A stretch of 53,830 nucleotides of DNA from Bacteroidota bacterium (GCA_030682385.1 JAUXOG010000060.1:1-53830); one strand, 5' to 3'. Counted from the first letter of the stretch, positions 17,426 through 28,000 are shown. The notes: generated by a model not told the origin, from the letters alone. Made by a program: numbers and translations.

Positions 17426-18478
17426 ATGAGAGACGCTGAGAAAATACTAATAATCCGGTTAAGTTCTATCGGCGATATAATTCTTTCATCGCCTCTTATC
17501 AGGTGCTTGCGAAATAAATTTCCCAATTCGCAAATCGATTTCTTAGTGCGGAACGAATATTCCGACCTTGTAAAATACAATCCACACCTCAACAAAGTTA
17601 TTGAATTTGATATACGCGGCGGATTCAATAGCTTAAAGCAACTTACCCGTCAACTCAAACAAGAAAATTACAGTATAGTTCTTGATATTCACAACAGTCT
17701 GCGCAGCCGTTATATTCGCCACTTCAGCAAACCCAAAAGTGTTCACATTATTGATAAGCGAATAGCAGCCCGGTTTTGCTTAATAAATTTTAAACAGAAC
17801 CTTTATAAAAAAGACATCCCCGTTGCAGAAAGATATCTCGAGACAACAAAAGAACTTGGAGTTGAAAACGATAAAAAAGGACTTGAGATTTTTATACACG
17901 ATAATCACCAGAATAAAATTGCGGAGAATTTATTACAGGTTCGTTCGAGCGATATTAAACTGATTGTCGGGGTAGCTCCTTCAGCAAAGCATAACACAAA
18001 GAAATGGCAAGCCGGCAAATATGTCGAGCTTCTCGCACGATTAGTTTCCGAACAAGATGCTCTCGTACTTGCATTCGGAGGGATTGAAGATAAAAAGGAA
18101 ATTGACGATATAGTAAACAAAGTAAATGAAATTACCTGTAAGCAAGCGGCGGTAAATTTTGCGGGCGAGTTATCGCTATTAGAAAATGCTGCAGCTTTCG
18201 ATTATTGCAATGTTGTTATAACTAACGATACCGGACTTATGCACCTCGCGGCAGCTCGGAAGAAAAAGGTAGTTGCACTTTTCGGTCCTACAGTTCGCGA
18301 ATTCGGTTTTTTTCCTTACGGAACTGAAAATATCGTAGTTGAAGACAAGACGCTTAGTTGCCGCCCCTGCTCGCACATCGGCTCGAAAACCTGTCCTAAA
18401 AAACACTTTAAGTGTATGCAAGATATTTCTTCCGAAAAAGTTTACACCGAAGTAAAACATATTTTAAATATTCAATGA
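17426..18478 (+). CDS. Glycosyltransferase family 9 (LPS heptosyltransferase-like)
   Basis: 350 residues with a GT-B fold. The N-terminal motif KILIIRLSSIGDIILSSPLI is the classic heptosyltransferase opening. The C-terminal domain has GVAPSAKHNTKKW (sugar-nucleotide loop) and the signature NDTGLMHLAAARKKKVVALF with GPT, followed by a CRPC...C...C cysteine-rich tail (CRPCSHIGSKTCPKKHFKCM). The family transfers heptose from ADP-heptose to the LPS inner core at the cytoplasmic face of the inner membrane. Overlap of 4 nt with kdtA supports joint core-LPS synthesis. Whether it is type I, II or III is not clear. Confidence 0.88.
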   Translation: MRDAEKILIIRLSSIGDIILSSPLIRCLRNKFPNSQIDFLVRNEYSDLVKYNPHLNKVIEFDIRGGFNSLKQLTRQLKQENYSIVLDIHNSLRSRYIRHFSKPKSVHIIDKRIAARFCLINFKQNLYKKDIPVAERYLETTKELGVENDKKGLEIFIHDNHQNKIAENLLQVRSSDIKLIVGVAPSAKHNTKKWQAGKYVELLARLVSEQDALVLAFGGIEDKKEIDDIVNKVNEITCKQAAVNFAGELSLLENAAAFDYCNVVITNDTGLMHLAAARKKKVVALFGPTVREFGFFPYGTENIVVEDKTLSCRPCSHIGSKTCPKKHFKCMQDISSEKVYTEVKHILNIQ

Positions 18479-19761
18479 AAACCGTCTGGTTTATAATATA
18501 TAATGTTATCGTGCTTCCCCTACTCTGGCTGATAATTATGGCTGTCGGTTTATTCAAGCAAAAATTTCGTGTCGGAATTGCAGGTAGGAAAAATTTATTT
18601 CCAAATTTGCAGTTGCAACTCGCCAAGTGGAATGATGATTCAAAAAGGATTTGGTTTCACGTATCGTCGTTGGGCGAATTCGAGCAAGCAAAACCAATCA
18701 TATCAAAATTAAAAATCTCTCATCCCGAATATAAAATTATCGTCTCGTTTTTCTCACCTTCCGGATATGAACCATCGAAGAAATACAAACTTGCAGATGC
18801 TATCACATACATACCTTTCGATAGCTATTGGAATGCAAAAAAATTCATACGCCTTGTAAATCCCGCTGCCGCAATTATGATACGTTACGATTTGTGGCCC
18901 AATCATATTTGGCAATTAAAAAAGCGACGCATTCCCCTGTTGATCACAAACGCATCGATGAGTCCCGATACAGTCCGAAGGTATCCTTTGTTAAAATCGT
19001 TTCACCGGATTATTTACAACGAAGCCGATTACATTTTAACAGTTAGCGAAAACGATTTGGATGTTTTTAAAATGTTCAACCTCGACCATCCGAAATTTGA
19101 TGTAATCGGAGAAACAAGATTCGATCAGGTTATGCTGCGAAGTATCGAATCGAAAAAGAAACATTTAATTCCTGCACACATCACTACCGGAAAAAAAATA
19201 TTTGTTGTTGGCAGCAGTTGGGAAGAAGATGAAGAAGTTTTATTCCCGGTGTTTTATCAGCTTCAAAATTATAACCCAAATATTTTGATGATAATTGCCC
19301 CTCACGAACCTACAAATCAGAATTTAGAACGTATCGAAAACGAATTGAACGGTAATACCACATATATCCGTTTTTCAGATTTGAATGATTATAGCGGAGA
19401 GAAAATAATCCTAGTCGACAGCATCGGAGTTCTGATGGCTTTGTACCAATATGCCGATGTAGCATTTGTGGGTGGTAGTTTCAAATCGAAAATACATAAT
19501 GTGTTAGAACCGGCAGTTTACGGGATTCCGGTTGTGTTCGGACCTCACTATGCAAATTCTTCGGAAGCAGCGCTGCTATTGAACGAAGGCGCCGGTTTTT
19601 CAGGAAAAACTGAAGCCGATATTTTTGAAATTTTGAAAAATCTTTTTTTACACGAGGAATTCCGTATGCAAGCCGGAACCAAAGCGAATGAGTTTGTTAA
19701 GAAGAACCTCGGTGCAACCGATAAATTCATCGCCTATTTTGAAAAACTTTTATTAAATTAA
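18475..19761 (+). CDS. kdtA: 3-deoxy-D-manno-octulosonic acid (Kdo) transferase
   Basis: 428 residues from ATG at 18475, which overlaps the previous stop as ATGA; an in-frame ATG at 18412 would give an implausible extension. An N-terminal membrane anchor (VWFIIYNVIVLPLLWLIIMA) is followed by the GT30 signature WFHVSSLGEFEQAKP with the catalytic Glu, then IPFDSYWNAKKF and RYDLWPNH. The C-terminal nucleotide-sugar site includes VGSSWEEDEE, APHEP and FVGGSFKSKIHNVLEPA. The enzyme adds Kdo from CMP-Kdo to lipid A precursors at the inner membrane. The kdtA symbol is used; waaA is a synonym. Confidence 0.94.
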   Translation: MKTVWFIIYNVIVLPLLWLIIMAVGLFKQKFRVGIAGRKNLFPNLQLQLAKWNDDSKRIWFHVSSLGEFEQAKPIISKLKISHPEYKIIVSFFSPSGYEPSKKYKLADAITYIPFDSYWNAKKFIRLVNPAAAIMIRYDLWPNHIWQLKKRRIPLLITNASMSPDTVRRYPLLKSFHRIIYNEADYILTVSENDLDVFKMFNLDHPKFDVIGETRFDQVMLRSIESKKKHLIPAHITTGKKIFVVGSSWEEDEEVLFPVFYQLQNYNPNILMIIAPHEPTNQNLERIENELNGNTTYIRFSDLNDYSGEKIILVDSIGVLMALYQYADVAFVGGSFKSKIHNVLEPAVYGIPVVFGPHYANSSEAALLLNEGAGFSGKTEADIFEILKNLFLHEEFRMQAGTKANEFVKKNLGATDKFIAYFEKLLLN

Positions 19762-19764
19762 ATT

Positions 19765-20928
19765 ATGAGAATAGCATACCTTGATACGATAGCCGGAATA
19801 AGCGGCGACATGACATTGGCGGCTTTTGTTAGCGCCGGAGTAAGTTTAGATTCACTCGAGCGTGAACTTGGAAAATTAAAATTAGAAGGTTACGAACTTC
19901 GATTAAAAGAAATTGCGCGAAGCGGAATATCGGCTGTGAAATTAGATGTTGTAATTACAAACCAACCTAAATACCATAGGCACTTAAAAGACATCCACCA
20001 AATTATCGACTCAAGCGAGTTATCTGAAAAAGTAAAGCATAATGCGAAAAATATTTTCAAGGAACTCGCAATCGGCGAGGCAACCGTTCACAAAACAAGC
20101 ATCGAAAAAATTCACTTCCACGAAGTTGGTGCATTAGATGCGATAGTTGATATTGTCGGAACGGCTATTTGTTTAGAACTATTGCAGATCGAAAAAGTTT
20201 ACACATCTCCTGTAAAACTCGGCAGCGGCGGATTTGTAAACACTGAACACGGAACAATGCCCATCCCGACACCGGCTACTATCGAGATTCTAAAGAATTA
20301 TCCGACTGTTTTAACAAACATACCTTTCGAGTTGACCACACCAACGGGTGCTGCGATAGTTAAGGCATTATCATCAGGAGTTATTGCGATTGAAAGTTTT
20401 GAAATGAAAAGTATTGGATATGGTTCGGGCAGCAAAGATTTGGAAATTCCTAATCTCCTCCGTTTAATTGTTGCTGAACTCGAAACTCCAAAAACCGATG
20501 AATCACTTGTCGTGCTGGAAACCAATATCGACGATATGAATCCTGAAATTTATCCTTATGTAATCGAGAAGCTCCTTTCAGCCGGCGCTCACGACGCATA
20601 TCTGATTCCAATTATAATGAAAAAAGGGAGACCCGGAATTTTATTATCGGTGTTGGTTGAAAAAAACAAACTCGAAAAAATTACACCAATATTTTTTTCA
20701 CAAACCTCCACACTTGGCATAAGAATACATCACATAGAACGACAGAAGGTCGAGCGGAAGTCGATTAAAGTTACAACAACATTTGGCGAAGTTCAGGCAA
20801 AGCTAATAACTCACGGCAACATTCAACGTCTAACACCTGAATTTGAAGAGTGCAAACGAATAGCAGAAGAAAAAGGAATTCCTTTAATCGAAGTTTATAA
20901 AATGTTGGAGAAAGAATTTTTTGAATAA
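19765..20928 (+). CDS. larC: Nickel-pincer cofactor biosynthesis protein LarC
   Basis: 387 residues. Family signature IAYLDTIAGISGDMTLAAF at the N-terminus, IHFHEVGALDAIVDIVG (about residues 115-131), TEHGTMPIPTPAT and TPTGAAIVK, and in the C-terminal half LETNIDDMNPEIYPYVIEKL. LarC inserts nickel into the pyridinium bisthiocarboxylate mononucleotide made by LarB and LarE, giving the cofactor of lactate racemase-like enzymes. LarB and LarE are not in the window. In Lactobacillus the gene is read through a programmed frameshift; here both halves are in one continuous frame. It follows kdtA by 3 nt, probably co-transcribed without functional link. Confidence 0.92.
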   Translation: MRIAYLDTIAGISGDMTLAAFVSAGVSLDSLERELGKLKLEGYELRLKEIARSGISAVKLDVVITNQPKYHRHLKDIHQIIDSSELSEKVKHNAKNIFKELAIGEATVHKTSIEKIHFHEVGALDAIVDIVGTAICLELLQIEKVYTSPVKLGSGGFVNTEHGTMPIPTPATIEILKNYPTVLTNIPFELTTPTGAAIVKALSSGVIAIESFEMKSIGYGSGSKDLEIPNLLRLIVAELETPKTDESLVVLETNIDDMNPEIYPYVIEKLLSAGAHDAYLIPIIMKKGRPGILLSVLVEKNKLEKITPIFFSQTSTLGIRIHHIERQKVERKSIKVTTTFGEVQAKLITHGNIQRLTPEFEECKRIAEEKGIPLIEVYKMLEKEFFE

Positions 20929-20986
20929 GATGAAAATAAATAAAACAGTATATTAGCAACTTAATAAATTTCAAAACAGAGACAGA

Positions 20987-21376
20987 ATGAATTTAATAGG
21001 AACAGGCAAAGTAAAAGGACATATTCGGTTTGACGAAGACCGAAACTTCATCACATACATTCATCAAAATAAAAAACGCAGTTACAATAATCCCGAAGAA
21101 AAAGTCCATGCGGAAACATTTTTGTCATTAATTCTTATTTATGGCTATCCTGTAAACAGAATTCAGCAGTTTGTTTCGGTGCAGATGGGTGCACAACCCA
21201 ATATTAGTGAAACAGACATTATGAAAATATTTATCCCAGTTCCCACGCTTGCCAAACAAAAAGAAATAGCTGACCATATAATGGCAATCAAACAACAAGC
21301 CCAGAAACTGAAAGACAAATCGAAAAAAGCGTTGGCTCAGGCAAGCAAGGAAATAGAGTGCATTTTAATCGGTTAA
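20987..21376 (+). pseudogene. Deletion remnant of an all-in-one N6-methylase restriction protein (HsdR-N joined to HsdS-like C-terminus)
   Basis: 129 residues, open but chimeric. Residues 1-68 (NLIGTGKVKGHIRFDEDRNF ... NNPEEKVHAETFLSLILIYG ... FVSVQMG) look like the start of the HsdR N-terminal nuclease-type domain found at the front of large N6-adenine methylases. Residues 70-129 (ISETDIMKIFIPVPTLAKQK, EIADHIMAIKQQAQKLK) look like the distal end of a type I specificity (S) subunit. Proteins of the type HsdR_N / N6_Mtase / S exist as single long chains, so this ORF is best read as one with its whole middle deleted in frame near 21185. It has no methylase motifs and should be inactive. The SWIM gene starts 4 nt later. 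Confidence 0.7.
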
Positions 21377-21380
21377 TACT

Positions 21381-23081
21381 ATGCAATTTCCTTTAAACCA
21401 ATTTGAGCAATATATTGATGAAACCATACGAAAGCGTGGGTTATCGTATTTTAAAAACGGTTTTGTAAGTGAACTGGAAGAAATAACTCCTGGTGTATAT
21501 GAAGCCATTGTACAAGGAACGGAAGATTATACCGTTCAGCTAAAAATAAAAAACGGAACTATTTTAGAGCATACCTGCGATTGCCCTTACGACATGGGTC
21601 CGGTATGCAAACATGTTGTCGCCGTAATTTTTTATTTGCGAAAGGATGGGTTGGAGTTAAAACAAAAACCGTCTTCAAAAAAATCAACCAAAGAAAAGAA
21701 AACTGAAAGACGCAAAACGGTGGTTGAACAAGTAAATGAACTGCTCGATAAAATATCGCATGAAGACTTAAAACAATTCATTCGTGAAAAAACAGAAAAC
21801 AATCCACCTTTTCGAAATATATTTTTTTCTTCTTTCGCACATCAAAATACGAGCGAAACGAAAGAGTTTTACTTAAAACAAGTAAAATCCATACTTCGCA
21901 GTGCGGCAGGTCGAGATGGATTTATTAACTGGTCGGCAGCACGCTATGTTAGTACACCTGTGATCGAATTGTTAAATGCAGCTCAAAAACATTTTGAAAA
22001 TAAAAATTACCGAAGCACAATTTTCATTTGTTGTGCTGTGATGGAAGGAATGACCGAAGCCCTTCAGTATTCCGACGACAGCTATGGCGATATCGGAGGA
22101 AATATTGAGGTTGCCTACGATTTATTAAGTGATATTACTTCTGAAAAACTACCGGAAGAAATTCGAAAACTATTATTTGAATATTGTGTGCTGGCATATA
22201 AAAACCAAATTTACTCCGGATGGGCCTGGCATTTGGGAATGTTGAGCCTTGCTTCAGAAGTGATGAAAAATGAAGATGAAGAACAACTAGTAATTGCACA
22301 TCTTGATAAAGTTCAAAGGTCTGACTATGAACAGGATAGAGCGCAAAATATAAAGCTTCAAATTTTGAAAAAGACAAAGGAAGAAAATGAAGTCGATAAA
22401 TTTATTGAACAGAATTTATATAATCCTTCATTCAGGCGTGAAACTATTTTAAAAGCTATAAAAAACAAAAACTATGAAAAAGCTATTTCGATTACCAAAG
22501 ATGGAATACTTCATGACGAAAAAGACAAACCCGGTTTGGCTATAGAATGGTACGACTGGCTGCTGAAAATTGCTATTGCTCAAAACAACAAAGAGAAAAT
22601 AATTGAATATGCACGGTTGCTGTTTATTGACGATTTCATGCACGAGCAGGATTACTACCAACTGATGAAAACCAATGTGCAACCGGAAAATTGGAATTCT
22701 TTTGTAGAAGGTATCATTAAAGACATCACGAGAACGAAAAGAAGCTATGGTTTTAGTTTGCTTGCGAGAATTTATATTAAAGAAGAATGGTGGAATAGGT
22801 TGCTTGAACTCATTAAACAGAACCCTTCCTTAACTTATATAGAAGATTACTCTGAATATCTTTCAAAAGACTATCCGGTTGAAATATCTCAACTTTATAC
22901 CACTGGAATTATCCAATTCATGAAAAACAGTTCTGAGCGAAGCCACTATCAAACTGTTTGCAGGTATTTAAGAAAAATGATAAAACTCGGTGCAAGAGAA
23001 AAAGTGAATGAAATTATAGCAAAATTCAGGAAAGAATATCCTCGGCGGAAGGCTTTGATGGAAGAGTTAAATCGGGTTTGA
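21381..23081 (+). CDS. SWIM zinc-finger domain protein
   Basis: 566 residues. The N-terminal SWIM finger is clear at about residues 65-83: CDCPYDMGPVCKHVVAV, the CxC...CxH ligand set, preceded by the usual beta strand (YTVQLKIKNGTILEHT). After a basic linker (SSKKSTKEKKTERRKTVVEQ) the rest is all-helical and repeat-like (EKAISITKDGIL, KEKIIEYARLLF, and a final RREYPRRKALMEEL-like helix), reminiscent of TPR/HEAT arrays. SWIM fingers bind DNA or protein; the molecular role of this family is unknown. It starts 4 nt after the restriction remnant and lies in a decayed accessory island, so it may be the intact survivor of a larger cassette. Confidence 0.8.
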   Translation: MQFPLNQFEQYIDETIRKRGLSYFKNGFVSELEEITPGVYEAIVQGTEDYTVQLKIKNGTILEHTCDCPYDMGPVCKHVVAVIFYLRKDGLELKQKPSSKKSTKEKKTERRKTVVEQVNELLDKISHEDLKQFIREKTENNPPFRNIFFSSFAHQNTSETKEFYLKQVKSILRSAAGRDGFINWSAARYVSTPVIELLNAAQKHFENKNYRSTIFICCAVMEGMTEALQYSDDSYGDIGGNIEVAYDLLSDITSEKLPEEIRKLLFEYCVLAYKNQIYSGWAWHLGMLSLASEVMKNEDEEQLVIAHLDKVQRSDYEQDRAQNIKLQILKKTKEENEVDKFIEQNLYNPSFRRETILKAIKNKNYEKAISITKDGILHDEKDKPGLAIEWYDWLLKIAIAQNNKEKIIEYARLLFIDDFMHEQDYYQLMKTNVQPENWNSFVEGIIKDITRTKRSYGFSLLARIYIKEEWWNRLLELIKQNPSLTYIEDYSEYLSKDYPVEISQLYTTGIIQFMKNSSERSHYQTVCRYLRKMIKLGAREKVNEIIAKFRKEYPRRKALMEELNRV

Positions 23082-23186
23082 ATTGTCCTAAAATTTCAAA
23101 CCAACGCATTTGTGTTAGCACATTTGCAAAACCGGTGCGTGTTGCCACTATACATTATGCACAAACGGAAAAACATAGGAAATTCT

Positions 23187-23300
23187 ATGACTAAAGAAAC
23201 GGACATAAAACTATTTGAATCGAAACAGGTACGCTCTGTTTGGGATTCTGACGAAGAAAAATAGTACTTTTCAATTATTGATGTAATTGACGATAATTAA
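23187..23300 (+). pseudogene. Fragment of a phage antirepressor-like gene with nonsense codon
   Basis: From ATG at 23187 the frame reads MTKETDIKLFESKQVRSVWD SDEEK, then TAG (23262-23264), then YFSIIDVIDDN and TAA. Intact relatives (Bro-N/antirepressor-like proteins) continue EEEKWYFSVVDV, so a TGG to TAG change fits, and everything after the first 35 codons is missing. The family name rests on recall of that N-terminal pattern. Confidence 0.55.
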
Positions 23301-23337
23301 CAACTCGTTGAAGTTTTTTGTATATTTCAATTGAACT

Positions 23338-24226
23338 ATGCCTACTCATCATAAAATAATTATCAGCGACTCAAGACGGATGACAGAAATTCCTGATGAG
23401 TCTGTTCATCTTGTTATCACTTCGCCACCCTATTGGCAACTCAAGGACTACGGAACGGATAATCAAATTGGCTTTCACAACAGGCGGAGGTATCCAGATG
23501 GGTTCGTATCCTCACCCGAGAAACGGTATTGTGAAATTGGATTACGAATTTATCTTGATTTTAAAAAAACTTGGTGAGACAATCCTTGACCCATTTGCTG
23601 GAAGTGGTACAACTTCTTCAGCAGCAAAAAATCTTGACAGAAATTCGATAGGATATGAAGTAAATCCTGAATTCATTCCAATCATCAAACAAAAATTGGA
23701 AGTTCATCAGGAGGACTTGGACGGGACGACATACGAGTTTTTGAAACAAGACGAACTAACAAATGATTTTGAAAAGGAAATTCAAACATTGCCATACATA
23801 TTCAAAGACCCCCACACTTTCGATAAAAAAATTGATGTGGAAAAATTACAGTTCGGTTCTAAAATTGATAAGAATAGTCCAACACTAAGGGAAGATTTTT
23901 TTACGGTAAAAGAAGTTATCAGTCCTGAAAAAGTAAGGTTAAGCAATGATTTAACCGTGAAGCTCATAGGTGTGAAGGAAACTCCGATTATTAACGAACA
24001 GGCAAAAAAATTTCTTACTGAAAAAACAAAAGGTAAACGAGTATTCCTCAAATACGACAATGTAAAATACGATAGCGAAAATAATCTGCTTTGTTACCTT
24101 TATCTCGAAAACAAAACATTCATTAATGCTCACTTAATCAAAAATGGTTTGGTGCAAGTCGACAGCGATATTGATTTTAAATACAAAGAAAAATTTCAAA
24201 ACTTATTTATCGAAGCCAATATCTGA
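23338..24226 (+). pseudogene. Broken DNA methyltransferase fused to a thermonuclease-like (SNase) domain
   Basis: The N-terminal part (frame from ATG 23338) shows the methylase catalytic motif IV, VHLVITSPPYWQLKDYG, up to DNQIGFH. The continuation is found only in the +1 frame, which reads TTGGGIQMGSYPHPRNGIVK, LDYEFILILKKLGETI and then the AdoMet motif LDPFAGSGTT. So roughly 70 codons are missing and the frame is lost near 23475-23485. The C-terminal 110 residues (TVKEVISPEKVRLSNDLTVK, LIGVKETP, KRVFLKYDN, LCYLYLENKTFINAHLIKNG) match the OB-fold of staphylococcal nuclease-like proteins. Intact homologues would be beta-class methyltransferases acting on a specific DNA site. This copy should be inactive unless the two halves are made separately. 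Confidence 0.75.
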
Positions 24227-24283
24227 TAATAGTCGCACTAAAATAAACAAGCAAGTCTATGAAAATACTGCAAGTTTTGCCCA

Positions 24284-24595
24284 TTAAATTAGATGATCAA
24301 GATTGCGGGATCCGTGAATGATACGATGGATTTCTATCTGTTTTCCTCGAATAATGTAAAAGACAAGGTACGATTCGACGATCATCACACGATAACCAAA
24401 CTCATTTAGTTTCGGATGACGTGGTACACGTCCTAAGAAAGGATGATTTTCAAGCCGTTTAATGTGATCATCAAGCTTATCGACGAATGCCAAGGCACGA
24501 CCGGGATTATCTTTAGCGATGTAATCAAGAATAGATATGAGATCTTCTTGGGCGACAGGAAGATATCGGAGTGTATATTTAGCGTGCCCGCCCAT
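24284..24595 (-). CDS. RelE/ParE-family toxin
   Basis: 103 residues with the ParE/RelE-superfamily layout: YTLRYLPVAQEDLISILDYI, PGRALAFVDKLDDHIKRLE, the NHPFLGRVPRHP turn, and the C-terminal strands YRVMIVESYLVFYIIRGKQI with EIHRIIHGSRN. Members either poison gyrase (ParE) or cleave ribosome-bound mRNA (RelE); the RIIHGSR end is common to both. Its start lies inside the preceding antitoxin gene (17-nt overlap), the usual antitoxin-first order. It appears intact. Confidence 0.88.
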   Translation of the reverse strand: MGGHAKYTLRYLPVAQEDLISILDYIAKDNPGRALAFVDKLDDHIKRLENHPFLGRVPRHPKLNEFGYRVMIVESYLVFYIIRGKQIEIHRIIHGSRNLDHLI

Positions 24596-24857
24596 CGCGG
24601 ACTCTTCGTTGCAGTTTTGTTATCATCTGTTTGTGGGTGATACCTTTCTTCCCTTCTGCGGATTGAACTTGTGCAACACCGAGTTTTTCAAAGAGGTCAA
24701 CCTGAGCCTTTAGCTGTTCGTAATGGTCGATGCTCATTACAACTAGATCGCCTTCGCCATTCGTAGTTAAATAAACTGGTTCATTTTGGTCATGGCAGAT
24801 TGCAGCAATTTCGCGAGTCCGATTACGCAGACTCGATATAGACTTAATTATTGGCAT
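24579..24857 (-). CDS. Phd/YefM-family antitoxin
   Basis: 92 residues. The N-terminal dimerisation/DNA-binding domain is visible (MPIIKSISSLRNRTREIAAI, then EPVYLTTNGEGDLVVMSIDHYEQL). The C-terminal tail (SAEGKKGITHKQMITKLQRR) would neutralise the toxin encoded by the overlapping downstream gene. The family usually represses its own promoter, which should lie in 24858-24941. The pair sits between the decayed R-M island and the type IIG gene, a common place for addiction modules. Confidence 0.88.
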   Translation of the reverse strand: MPIIKSISSLRNRTREIAAICHDQNEPVYLTTNGEGDLVVMSIDHYEQLKAQVDLFEKLGVAQVQSAEGKKGITHKQMITKLQRRVRDGRAR

Positions 24858-24941
24858 TGTAAACTCCTATTATTCTTATGAACAAATTAATACCAAATTA
24901 TGACATAATCAAGTATGGGTTTGCGCACTTCATATAACAGA

Positions 24942-25018
24942 ATCTTCTAAGTCTTCTGCTGCTTCTTTTTAGCCGCCGGGAAAAGTATGTTGTTCAGGAT
25001 TAAGCGGTAGCCGGGCGA
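24942..25018. repeat. Left copy of 77-bp duplication of a gene 3' end
   Basis: 72 of 77 bases match 28492-28568. Read on the minus strand in the frame of the 487-aa neighbour gene, it encodes exactly the same last 23 residues and stop (SPGYRLILNNILFPAA, then KKKQQKT). All five differences are synonymous. It also supplies the last codons and stop of the R-M gene in a different frame. Confidence 0.9.
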
Positions 25019-28000
25019 GCTAATATTCCCCACTCCTCCATAATTTCTTTTGCTAATCTTTCAGCTATCGACCAGTCGTGAGCTTTGTGGATTGCGTTTG
25101 CAGATAATTGCTCGAATAGATTTTTTTCATATTTATGATATGCCGTTATAGCTTTCTTTACTATTTTTTCATCTTTTGGAATCTTGAGGATTGAGATATC
25201 AGGTTTTGCAAGAAGCAGCGCAAAGTTGGCTTTGTATTCGCTATCGGTTGTAAGAATTACTTTGCCGTTTGTATCTCGAATCTCATAGTTTCCAAAAAAG
25301 TGTTGATAGGAAAGCTGAAGACCTGATGTCGGATAGCGGTCAAATTTAATTTCATCGACATCACATCCATAAAATTCTTCAGGAAATCGCTTGGGTCCGT
25401 TTGGAATACATTCTTCAACTACAGATTTTTTTATTTGATCAAGTGCAAGCTTCACCGTTTCCTTTTGCTGTTTCTTACGCATCTTTGGAAGCTCAAGTCG
25501 CTCTCGGACCATCTCACATAACCCATCGTAAATTTTATCAAGATACTCATCGGGATCTAATCCAAGAGATTTGAGAACTGCAATATCAAGTGATTGACGA
25601 TCGTTTCTTTTTACTTCTTCAAATATTGGCTTGATTATCCTTTTTGAAAGTTGAGATACATTAAAATTTATTTTTGTATTCGGTACCAACATATTTTCGA
25701 CATCTTCTACTGTAAATTCTTTTGCATTACCATTATTCACATCTCGTCCATATGCTTCTAGATGTATTTGATTGAAAAAAGAATTTAGGATTAACAAGAC
25801 ATTTTTATTTTTAGGTTTCACAGAATATAATCTCTTATCCAAACAGAATTTTGATTTGTTGTGAAATGTCAAAAACCTATTTCTTGGTGCAGCTAAATAG
25901 ACTATTTCATCATCAATTACATTATTAATTCCATACCAATATTTTCTACTTGATACAGATTTAATGTCTGGAAATATCACTTTATCACTGTTTACTTGTT
26001 TTTCACCCCATTCTATATATTTTAGTGATCCAACGTGACCTAACTTTTTCAGTTCAGACTTAGATTTATTACAAATAAATATCAAGTCTTTGATATCTTC
26101 TTTTTCTATCAAAATTTTGGGAAATTGTGAAGAATCTTTTATTACCATTTTAAGGTATATTTCTTCAATTTCTCCTTCCCACCTTCGTGCATTCTTACAT
26201 TTCACAAATCCTTTCTTGGTTTTTCCTTTGACTGGTGTCAGGTAAAAGAAATCGTTTATGCCGGTTTTTATTCCGAATCTTACATCTGCAATTTCTTTTA
26301 GCGGGACAAGTTTATTCTTGCAATTTTCTAAAATCTCAAAATACACATCGGGTGCGCGGAGGTATTTTCCCCATTTTGCAAGTTCGGATTTTTCGTTCAA
26401 CTCACGCTCAATGTCCCCCTGCCGTACAATACGGACACGCAGTTCATCATTTTCAAAAGTCGAAATATTCTCTGCAACCTCCTTGCATTCTTTCTGGTAT
26501 TTCGATTCTTCAATTAGATTCACTAAAGAATCTAATTTCTGCCATCGCTGTGTTGACTGAAATTTCAAATCATAGGGAATAATATCCGATAATTTCTTTT
26601 TGAGTTTAACAAAGTGAACATTGTTATCGCTGCGTTTTTTTGCATCGGATTCTTTTTCGAGAACTGTAACAACCGTATTTACGGCGGCTTCCTCGAACCA
26701 CGGCTCAGCCCATGAGGCAATAATCATCTTTATTTTAAAATGGTCGACAAAAAACTGCTTAAGAACCGCACCGTAGGATACATCGAGCCACGAATTGGAA
26801 GTTATAATAGCAAATGAACCATCGCTTTTTAAAAATGTTGCAGTGTGAAGAAATATATAAGCATAAATATCTGCCTGACCCGATAGAGTTAAATCGAGCC
26901 AACCTTTTTCTACTGCCCGCTGAATTGTCTGCGGTGAATTAATGTGAGAAGGTTTAATACCTTTTAAATTGAACAGCTTTGAATAAGTAGAAAAATATTC
27001 TTCTCCAAGCAAGGCGGTTAATTGATTTTTATAACCTTTGAATTCTTTTTCGATAAGTTCCTGTCGGATAAATGGAAAATTTCCGACGAGGGCATCGAAT
27101 TCAGGAAGTTGAAGCTGCACTCGGACACCCGAAGCGCCAGCATAAGAAGGGGGAAAATCGAATGTGTCCCCTTTCCGAACGTCGAATATATCGGTTTTAC
27201 GAATGCGCGGAAAATTATCCAAATCGCCCACATCCTGACGGAATAAATTTATAGTCGAAAGCTCCGCGGGGAATTTTCCAACATCGAATCCCCAAATTTG
27301 ATTTAAACGGTCTTTATGTGTTCCGCGATTTTGAGACAAATATTTTAACCGATCATACAAGCGGACAAGAAATGTTCCTGAACCACAAGTAGGATCGCAA
27401 TACACACCATTGGGTTCGTTGACTACGGTTGCAATCACAAGGTCAACCAAATCCTCACGAGTAAAATACTGTCCAAGATTATGACGTTTTTCAGGATCAA
27501 TTATATCTTCAAATAACTGTCCTATAACATCTTCGGGAAGTTCGCCAAAATGGTATGCACGGAGTTCTGAAAAGAAATCGTAAATAATCGGATATGCATC
27601 TGCTGGAATGCCAAGCTGCTCAATAGGATCTTCCTCGAAAACTGCCTGCCAGTCTTTCTCACGTGCTTTTGAAAATGCAATACGAATTGTTTTGCTTAAA
27701 TCTTTCTCCCCAATATCATCGAGCGATGGTAGATCGGTAAAGTAACGTCGAATGGTTAGATAAAATATAACCTTTGTGATTAACCCATATACTACGTGAT
27801 TAGTGAGAACCTTTGTGTAATCTTCTGTGACAGGAATTCCTTGAACTCTAGCATATTGCCTTATTGTTTCCTTAAAAATCTTTTTATGCTGTGCGTGTTG
27901 AATGAAAGATTCAAAAATAGTGATCAATTTTTCGGTTGTATTCCTGATTAGATTTACAAAGAATACTTTATCGGGAAGGAATTTGTGGGGCTTACCTGTC

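Noticed and set aside
18412-18474. Longer N-terminus of kdtA from ATG at 18412
   Set aside because: It would overlap the heptosyltransferase by 67 nt and adds unrelated residues. ATG at 18475 overlaps the stop as ATGA and begins the membrane anchor.
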